Assembly: GCA_021229015.1 (NCBI GenBank)
Contig: CM037789.1
Location: 32,779,856-32,843,855 of the forward strand
Origin: Solen grandis
Lineage: Eukaryota; Mollusca; Bivalvia; Adapedonta; Solenidae
Length of the DNA: 64,000 nt
Direction of reading: 5' to 3'
Shown: piece after piece, positions 50,101-61,000 of the stretch
Position numbering within the stretch: the first letter of the stretch is position 1
Layout of the letters: each line of letters opens with the position of its first letter
The notes under the pieces: model-generated
Told to the model about the DNA's origin: nothing
Seen by the model: the letters and a program-made list of their open reading frames with translations, nothing else
The model's database searches: none
Translations under genes and position numbers: made by a program

Positions 50101-53100
50101 AATATAAACAATGAGAATATTAGAAAAAGAATTAAAGAATATGAAAAAAATGCCGGCTAACTGTCTCTTTATCTGTTGGTACAATAATAAAATAATAACT
50201 TCACTGAATGTTCGGTTTTCACTTTAAGCCCACATATTAACTTCATAATGGCTTACTGATACAAACGCACTCCAATGTGCCACATTCACAAAATGATTCC
50301 TAAATTCACAGTATTCATAAACTATAACACGTGCTCTTATCGATTAACACTGGACCGACTTCCTGCCGTCGCTGTCCCTTCAGTAAACGTGATCTACTTA
50401 GTCCACCGTAGACACCCTGTCGTCCATATGACGCATACGTAGATTCTCCCGTCCTTGCGACTCAGTCTACCAATGGGGTCCCGTATCGACTGTGACCACC
50501 CAGATTACATAACTAAATACGATTAGTCCACCGTAGACACCCTGTCGTCCATATGACGCATACGTAGATTCTCCCGTCCTTGCGACGTAGTCTACCAATG
50601 GGGTCCCGTATCGACTGTAACCTTCCAGCTTACATAGGCTCCATGCCCCAACTAAATACGGCTACAAACAATAAATAGCTCTAATTTACTTATAACACCA
50701 AATATAAAGTGCAGACACAGTATTACTTCATAATACTACTTTCATACCAAATAACAAATCTCTGGTATTTCATACGTGCATTTTATACCATACAACAATA
50801 TTATGGTTTTACATAAGCGCATAAACGTAGAGAACTGCCCTTGTTGTTCGCAATTATATACCAAACAGATTCCATACATCTCCACATTTCATAATTACAT
50901 CAGTGCATTAAAAACAGAGAACCGTCCTCGTTAGCAATTATATACCAGACAGATATTCCATACAACTCCACGTTTCCTAATTCCAAAACAAATACTGTTG
51001 GACAAATGCTTCCATGTATATTCAGGTAATATCAAAAATCAAGGACATACCTATAAACTAACATAATTACTCTCAAAATTACATCAAATATACATAATAA
51101 TGCTGAACTATGTACTTAGATTCCTTGGCCTATAGAACCAAACTTCGAAAACTACCAAAAATTAAATACGATTGTACACTTGTTTCCCTGAGAAGAAACA
51201 ACAATCAAATGTTTAAAATAAAATCTAAGTTTCATATCTACTTGCAAAAATGAAATACAAAATAAAATTTTACTCACACAAGCTCCGTAATGTAATTTAG
51301 TCAGAATACTCTAGACTGGACTAGGTATCTTCCGTAGCCCCCATCGATATCTGACACTGAGGGTCCATACAAATCAACTTATATACTAAAACCCCCCGAT
51401 TTACTCTTAAAAAACAAATATCACGTGAATCGTGCAATAAATTGTAAATCGCTGAATCCCGTGCATCCCAAGAAACACTGACAACACTGAGGTATACTGA
51501 TAAAAAGGGCTTATATAAAGAAACTATAGGTTTAAACTTCTAAGCCTTAATCATCTCTCTTAAAACACTTGAAACTTAAAACAGTTGATATAACTGTTTC
51601 AAACCCTAATCATATCTCATTCTGAACAAAAGGTAATAAAAGAAACCTGTGATAAACCTTATATAACCAGAATCGGCTAACACAGTTCCACTCTAGCCTA
51701 CGTGACAAATACAACGTACTCTAAATATACGCTTATTTTCAGGCCACGTCAAAATTATTTTGTGGACAAAGCGTGAGTTATGAATTTGTAAACCTATCAC
51801 ATGCTGATGTACGCATCCTAAATATTTTCCATTCATGCCTAAGCATTTGATTAAGGATTAACATAGGAGTATTTATATAAGGAGTATTTATATAACTTTA
51901 TACTTTCTACGCCAGGCAGAAAGCTTCTATAAATGACGCTCAATTATTTTCAAAGAATTTCATGTATAAATCTTTATTTCCAATAACGTCATTACAATTG
52001 CACATAAAATTGAATATTATATTATTTTTAGCCATACGACCAGGCAGCAGCTTCGATATCTTTCTTGCTGTTTGTTATCATCGTTGCCCTAAATGGTATC
52101 GTCATCTACGTCCTCATCTTTAAGGAGAAGAAAAAGAGCCGTCTGTATTTCTTCATTCTCCATCTTGCAATCGCAGGTATGTATGTATGTATGTATGTAT
52201 GTATGTATGTATGTATGTATGTATGTATGTCTGTCCAGTTTCTACTGTTTGACTGCATGAGTTCGACACCCTGAAACCAGACTTTTTTTAAAGAATAAAT
52301 CACATCCCTCTCGACGTCATAATTCGCTTAGTCTTTAGTAATTCCAACTTTGTCCGCTAAATTTTATTCCAATATATAGCAGCTTTTTTTTAAATGTTAT
52401 CTAATTTACTAGTGGCTTGCAGATGTTTTTTTTTCAGTTTTGGTTCACCCCTTAAAATTTGGTTATTATGATGGATTTCTGTAAAATGATCAAACATTAT
52501 GACGAACGGTTTAACCCCCAAAGCAATCAAACAGATACTTAGACATTAGTGGTCAGTCACGGGAACAAGAGAAAATGACCATTTAGCGGTGGTGTCGGCT
52601 ACCTGAATGTGAAACATATAACAAAATGCTAGTTGGTAATATCAAAACTGACCGCTATATAATGGTTGACCGCATAATACAGATGACTGATACTGGTTCA
52701 CCTGTATTTGCAAATTCTGCATATAATTCGTTCAATCTTTATCCTGTTATTATCAAAGTTAATGTGTTTTAAGACAAGAAGTCCTTTATAGAACACTATG
52801 CAGGTAAGATGGTTCGACAATTTATTAAAACACCCGATGTGGTCAAATCTTCATTATCAGAGACTTGTTTTTAAAATAACTGTATAAAGACTAAATTGTC
52901 TGACATGTTTCAGATAATTGATTAAAGGCCTTAACACGGCTGACTTTAATATCAACTTAACAACATATACACGAATATGTTTTTTTTTTACAAGAATACA
53001 TGTCTAAACACCAACAATCTATATTACTAAAGAACGAGCTGATTTTTGTGTCGGATTTGGCCCCCAATGTATACAGAGTATCACAATTATTCTGAAACCA

Positions 53101-55042
53101 TTCAGTAGTTGTGCTTTTTGTGTTTAAAAATAAAATTGCACAGTTTGCGAGAATTTATGGTGAATCCTTCGAAATTGGATAAATCTAAAATTTGGTATAG
53201 TGGGTTCTTCGTTTTGTTCGAAAATACATCTACTCTTCTGGGGGATCCTCGGCTAGCCTCGCAGCCACGTTAAAAGAGTGTCACAAAGAAACGAAATCGG
53301 TTCTGTCTTCCCATTTTAACTGCATGGGCCCTATCATTTGTATATGAGAGTTATCCAAATTATTTTTCAAATATATGTTGTTTGGCATTTAAACGAATGC
53401 TCGGAAGGAAGACGCTGTTGTCTTATTCATACAGCGCAAGGTTCACGTGAAAAGCATGGTATATGGCCCTAGGTTAAGACAACTTCATATAACTGAGGCT
53501 CTTGGTGTCATTCATACCCGATACAATGTTAATGTTGCCACGGGTAACAGACTATACAGTCCAAGTTTAACCTGTGCATTTTGCTAAAACAATATCATAA
53601 GGCTAGATTTGTGATCTATTTTGTCTTTTTTTTCAATTCGTTTGTCATTCCTGTAGAGTTCGTTTTAATCTTCTATGGAGGTCGCAATAAAACTATTATT
53701 GTTCACAGCAATTGAAAGTTTTCATTAATTAGAATTAGTCCATTCTGAATAATAATCCAATGCCGCAACTATTACCCCCTCCACACACACACACCTGTGA
53801 AATTAAAAACTAACACATTTAAACGTGTGACAGCAGTGAGTTTTTTTTTTATTTTGTGTTCATTAGTTTTTGTGTTAAATTTGGTTCTTTTTTTTAAAAA
53901 TTTAATTTGAATTATTTAACGCCAATTTATGCCATCAAAGGCTAACAGATAGCCAGTTCACTTTACCACTCTTTCGCGGGATTCTAACAGAACTGAAAGT
54001 ATAGCACGCATCTATGTAGTTAACTAAGTATAGCGGTGGAATACGAATTATCATCACAAAGAAATTGAAAGAAAGTCATTTATCACGGAGACCGTGCCAG
54101 ACCCCAGTGGTGGTCAAACTATCAACCCTCAACTTCACAGCCAAGAGCCATCAAGGCTGGTTTATTTGCGCGTTTTGGGCGCTGGGCATGATATAACACA
54201 TATCTATTCAGACGAATCCCAACAGTAAAAAAACATTCCCTCTTTTTCGCGGGACTTTTTCTAGTTTCTACGAAATTTAAGACTGTCACTCATATGCATA
54301 CCAGGCCACAACAAAATAAAGATAGCGCATGGCAGTTTAAGAAAGCATGGGAACGATTTGGAGGAGCATGTCATGTATAAAGCATTGAACAAAGATATTA
54401 GTTTCCAAATACTTTTGTCAGCAAGTGAACGATTTAATACCCTATGCAAATGTCTTACAAAATTACACCGTCACAAAAATGACACTATATTCCTTCGCCA
54501 TTAATGTTTAAATCGTCTGTAGGCAACGTATATTTCAAAGCAATAATTTTCTTAATTTACGTCAGTAATATTTTCTTTTTTTTTTTCACTTAAAATGTTC
54601 TGTCTTGCTTACAGCGTTTACCGTCGAATAATGCGATTTAGAATATATTACATTTCTAGATTGACAGTGGTGGAAATATTAAACATGAAATAGCTGAGGA
54701 AAATCTAATGAAAACTATTGTATTGACATTCGTTTTTTTTTCTTCGAAAATACAGTTAAACCTGTATTTAGCGGCCACCTGTACTAAGCGGTCAATCTGT
54801 ATTTAGAGGTCAAATTAAATATCACCGAACTGTAGCATTTTGCTATATATTTAAACTTCCTTTAGCGGTCACCTCTGTTAAGCGGTCACTTTCCTTTGTA
54901 CCATTGACTGACCGCTTAATAAAGATTTGACTGTATTCAATATGTAGCACGTCACTCGTAACAAGTTCCCATCTCATAAAATGTAAAGAAAAAAAGAAAA
55001 AGATTCTTTCCAGATGCAATCTGCAATTAATTTAACACACAC

Positions 55043-55077
<35 letters not shown>

Positions 55078-58000
55078 CAACAACAACAAACAACAACAAC
55101 AACAACAAAAAAAACAACAACATTGCAACACATTTAAACACACACATATACTGTAAGAACAAATATTATATTTTTTTGATTTAATATATTGTCTAATAGT
55201 ACCATTTAACCAAGGATATTTTTTCCAGTCGGCCCGACCTGAGCTAGATTGTTCCCGATTAATCATTTCAATTGGCCCAATTGTCGTTCTTAATCGTCCG
55301 CTTTTTCGACCCGATTGAGTCCCTACCAATGGACCACGAGCCGACGGTTCTTAAAAACAATAGCCGATCACATATTTGGTACCAGACCTTCGGAGGATCG
55401 CGCCAGATCTTCTTCTGAGAGCAACGGGTAGTGCTCGACAGTGCTCACGACTTTTTACGCAAAAAAATGCGGCCGATCGACTAAAAAGGATCGGGTACTA
55501 TCGGGACCAAAACAATCCTTGGTGAGATCGCCCTAAAGTACATTTCAATTGCGTTTGCATTTTATTTGCGTTTGCTTAAATATGAAAATGTAATGAACGC
55601 CTTACTTATATTTTTTTAAAGATATATCAGTCGGAATACTCAACGTTCTTGGTGACGGCATACAGAGTGCCATGTACGGTGCCTGGTACGGAGGGGATGC
55701 ACTCTGTAAGATTTGGAGGTATTCTAAAATCGTCGTTCTCATCGCATCTAACAACATTTTGATCGGAATGAGCATCAACAGGTTCATTGCCATTAAATGT
55801 CCACTGAGTGTTGTCACTCATGGTAAGACGTTATTTTATTCAAGAAAGACTGCTTGTTGTAATGAGCAATTACGGCCAACGCTGCCTTGTCAGACCGGTC
55901 AGAATAAGACAGCGGTATGAGTGAGAGGAGAAAATGTGCTTATCTATGATCAAAATGACGCATTCATATGACTCTTATTGAATTTGACTTAGGTATAAAA
56001 GGCAAATTGGTTGTAAAAGTCAATAGTTATATTTGAGGACTGGCCATCTGAATACAATGTGACTGACCAACAGATACTGACTCGCAAGATTAATCTATAC
56101 CCTTAGTTGCGGTATAATTGGTATCGTTAATCAGATGATGCTTTTTGAAAAAGTGATGGATATATCCATAAAACCATAAAAGGCCCATTTTATTTCATAA
56201 TGATTGAATTTTCATGAAAAAGAAAATATAAAATAACATTGACATATTGTAGACTAGCACAAATTGTACTTAATGTGCAAATATTTTCTGTAACATAATA
56301 GTTAAACTCATTGGAATGTTGACAAAAGTACGCAATTTAGTATATTGGATTGATGTCAAAATACTCTCATTGTTGACATTTTGCATTGACAAGTATTCCC
56401 GCAGACAAGCTTTAATCGGAAATGGTTTGAATTTGAAAAACCGTCGTCGAATCACAATTTGTTTATCTGCTACGTCGTCAACTTAATATGCACTCGTGAC
56501 TCATTAATGAATATATTCAGAGCGTCTATGGAAAATTGACGAGGACATATGGAATATGCAAATTAGTTATTTTTGTAAAAGATTGAATGATGTTTAGTAA
56601 TATATTTTTCTTATTAATGCATTGTAGTAACGTTATTGTCAACGAGTATGCACATATTGCATCTCGTAACAATTCTGTAGCACACAATTTGCTTTTCTGT
56701 CCGAAGAATATACACTGCTTTTGGAAACATAATGGGCCTTTAAATGCATTTGCCTTATTAGTTATCTTTAAACTATCCTATAGGTCCTTTATCACATATT
56801 TTATTCATCAAACAGGTGCGTATTTTCAACATACCGGTATGGATTTTCTTTGTAAACCCAAAATATGACATAATTTTGTGTTATTTTATTGTTAGTTTTG
56901 CACCTATCGATTTTTGCCCCATGGGAGTGCGGCGGGCTGACCCATAGGAATTTGACATAATCAAATCGCCACCATAGAGCAATGGCAAAATGGAAGCTGC
57001 TTTAATGGGATCTAAATTCGGCTGAAGTATTATTCCTGACACACGGGGCATTATGTTTATCAAATTCCGGCCTGTCGGGAACGGCCACCCGTCTACCCGC
57101 CGCACAAAACCCTGGTGCAAAATATTGGTGCATTTATGTGAATGTGTCTATGACAGGGAACCTTCTGGACAAGGTACTGGTGATTTGCGCGTGGTTATTA
57201 GGGATGGTTCTGGCGATATATTCCGTACCGTACAGTGAAGGCTTCAATGGACTGCCGGATGACGGTGGAGGATGTAATATCCAACTGCCGCATAACTGGT
57301 GGAAGGTAAGGTGTTCTTAAATGATAATTGGCAAAAATCTAATTGAAAGTATTCGACAATGTTTATGATAAAACTATGCTTTGAATTATTTGAATTATTT
57401 ATATCATCACTTTTTAATTCGTTGGAAATATGAAATATAAAAGTTCAACAAACTTGCACCAAGAACCAAAATTAAACCAGCATTATTATTATTAGTATTT
57501 GAACAACTACGTCATGAACCATGAACTTTAATGGTGGAAGAATGCTCGCATCGGTTCATATACTGAACAATATCCTTTGCCGATATCTATTAGGCAATGT
57601 GATAATTATTCCAGAAAGTAACAGGCAATGCGATCAATGTTGATGCACCATTTAGATTTCCATGACCCTGCAGTGTAATAGCCCAGTATCTGACTCGGCT
57701 TGACAAAACTATCAAATGACTGAATGAAAGAGCTAGCGGGTCTGCTTCTATATTAGGATGTTTTCTCTTGAAAGGCAGTTGTTTGTGATTATTTTGTATG
57801 CTGATTTATATTTTGAAAATGTCAATAATCTATTGCTTTGGCATAAAGTCAGAGACATAAAATGTTAATGTAAAATATTCATCATTATATTTTCATTCTT
57901 ATTAAGTTTCGCGAGTTTCCATTAGAAATAATTATTTAAGTAATATGTGTGTTTTCATTGTTAAAATAATCATAAGTTTTTTCTTCTAAAACGATTCTGA

Positions 58001-61000
58001 ATGACATATTCCAAATCGGTTCATTCAGGAAATGAAAATGTCAGCATACTACGGATTCTAGCCTTTATTTATGTATTTTATATGGATTTAGTGTTTTTTA
58101 AAGAAATAATTCTAAAACAAGTCAGAATGATAACCACCTAGCGTTTTTTTGCGTCCGAAGGTTTGTAATTTAAATAACAGCTTTGGAAAAATATAATCAG
58201 ATTTAAACAAAGATATTATTTTCATGCTTAATATTCTCATATGTGCATTCTGGCATTTCCTGGAAAGATATATATTCTTATTATACTGCAAAGTAAAATT
58301 CTTTCTTCTAATTGGTCAATAAGCAGTGTGCATTATTAGTTATACAGTTTCTTGACAGGGCACATGGCTATTTATTCCCGGCTGAGGAAAGTCACGTCAC
58401 CCGAGCCGCTAACTTCGCTATATAACCAGGCGAGGGTGACACGATTTTCCTCAGACGGGAATAATTAGTCATGTATTATGTCAAGAAACTATATAACTTA
58501 TAATGTCAATATACATATGCAACTAACTGTCCTCAATACAAATAACGATAATGATTATTAGAAAAAGGTCTTTGTTAGTTACAATAATTTAACAAAAAAT
58601 TGACAGTTATTTTTCTAACTTGATAAAATAATATTTGATAAATATGAATATCGATATCCCTTGGGGGTTGGGGGGATAGAAAAACAAAAGACATTCATGT
58701 TCAACTGCTTTTTTTCTGATAAAAAGAAGGATAAGAGCGGAATTAAAATTTAAGCTACTGAGAAACGTTTATATTTACAAAATACAATTCACTGAAGTAT
58801 GACAAAACGAATCCTTTAAGCTGATACACATACAGAAAACGTTATACATGTATTCTTGGTACTATTCAATGTTAGTTATGTACATAAAAACATCCTAAAA
58901 TTGTAATATAAAGCATCATTCGTAAATAATCCCAATTAAGTTTCAAAAACTTATAAAGATACCGATTTATCAGGGTTTTGACTTACAGAATTACTACAAC
59001 ATGCTATATAACTCGAAAATGTTCGTTTCACATTACCGAAATTTATCAAAAGTTAATACCGGTGTTTAATCCTTGCGAGTTGAAGAAGGGGGACTGTCAT
59101 TGTGATCATATATATATCTAAACAATACTAAGCCTAAATCAAGTAACAAGTAATTCGTTGGCCACATATTGGCAATGTAATAACATTTAAACATTTTTGC
59201 GAGATTTGTTTACGTGTATTGCTTGGCTTGTAAAACAAAGTTGCATAGGGCATTGTAACCTTCCAAAATGAATTCTATTAAAATGTGTGTTTACGAGAAA
59301 AGCAAAAAAAAAGCAAAAAAAAAAGCTTGCAATTGTTCAAGCAATGGAATAAAATCTTTCTTTGGCGTGATTTATAACAGTCTAATGATCATTGGAAACC
59401 ATCCATTATAATCAGTTATGGTGTGATTAATGAAGCAAAAGTGTTCCCATTTGACATAAAAATTACACACTTCTTGTGAGTAAATTTGTTGTTCATAACA
59501 AGACGAAATTCATGAATAGTTCACTCTCTTTTAAGAAAAACAAACCGAAATTCATGAAAAGTTCACTCTCTTTTAACAAAACAAACCCTTGCACAGATTT
59601 CACGTAGAGTACCATATATAGTATTCCGTTATACCAAACACCTTTCTGAGACGGAAATTAATGAATGTATAACGAATCGCAAATTTATTTCATGGGTTCC
59701 TGATCGCTTTTAAAAGCATTATTGAGTAGGTCTAGAGCCAAATAAAAGGCCGCAATCTCTTATTTCTCGTTGTTTTCAAGATTCCTGCAACGTATTTCCA
59801 TCTAAATGCATTAAATAGTGTTTTTGTAGGGGTTTTCAATATCAAATCCATGTGCAGTCATGGGATGATATTCTAATTCAAGTATTTTCAGTTTGTCTTG
59901 GATATAATGTATTTAAGATTTCTCGATATATTTTAAAGTATTTCTCAGGAGAACTGAGTGTTTAATGTATGTTACATTACGTACGAAACATTATTATTTT
60001 TATGACAAAGATTTGCAAGTGTACTCTCTCCTCAATTACGTGTCATTGTGTATTGTTTAAAGGTGGATCTAAATCTAAAAATAAAATAAATGTTTTAGAA
60101 ATCATTTCTCCTCATAATATAAAATAATTACACCGAAGCACAACCTAAGATATAACTTTTGTTCTCTATTCAATTATTAACTTGAACAGTTTTAATAATT
60201 TTTTTCTGTAAGAAATTTGATCAGGTCACATTTCATATGCCTTACATCAATTGATATGTTTATTTATTTATATGCCATGCCAATGAAAACACTAATCTTT
60301 TTATATAATGACCAGAAAGTGCATTGCATTCATTTTGGTCCATGGTAAACGTTTTAATTTTAAAATGTATGTATGCATTAAATCTACATCTTAATCTTAT
60401 TATTTTCATCTCGTCGTCGATGCATGAAAGCAGAAGTATTTAAATGATTGTAAAGTGAAAGCAAACGAGCGTTGATAATAGCTAACTTAACTCATGAATT
60501 AATCTCTGAAACAAATGTTTCAGATCCAAGTTTAGAAGACGAAAATACTACATTGTATTTTTTTCTAGCAGTGTTTTTTTATTAAATTTCATTTGGTAAT
60601 ACAACTTAATTTCAAGCGAAATTAGAAGTCATAACAGAAAAATTGGTTTATACTTTTTTCATTGTATTTCATGATTGAATGAATTTTTCATTGTGGAATT
60701 ATAGAAATAAATACGTTAATACACGACTATGCTGCATTTACAGTGACAAAACTATTTAATAATGTAAAACAATTAAAAATAAATTAGCTAATTTTAAATA
60801 AAATGAATACAGCATCTGTTCATTCAAAATGTCTTCAGCTAATAGACAAGCCAGATTTGATATGGCTGTAAAATTTTGACAAGGGTGCGTTTCAGTCTAG
60901 ACAAAGCGTTTTTTTTTTGGTAATTTTCAAATACTAATTATTTGAATAAGCAACTTGGCTGCTTTTGGTAATCTTGGTAGATTAAAACCATAAGACAGAA

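Noticed and set aside
52106..52303. Minus-strand frame with HTYIHTYI repeats
   Set aside because: A translation of the (GTAT)n microsatellite and of GPCR exon 2 in the wrong strand.
54974..55329. Minus-strand frames rich in Cys, Val and Leu
   Set aside because: Translations of the (CA)n/(CAA)n microsatellite.
57138..57320. Open frame covering GPCR exon 4 with a start at 57138
   Set aside because: The apparent start is a GTG in the intron; the real coding part is the exon 57157-57305 between AG and GT.
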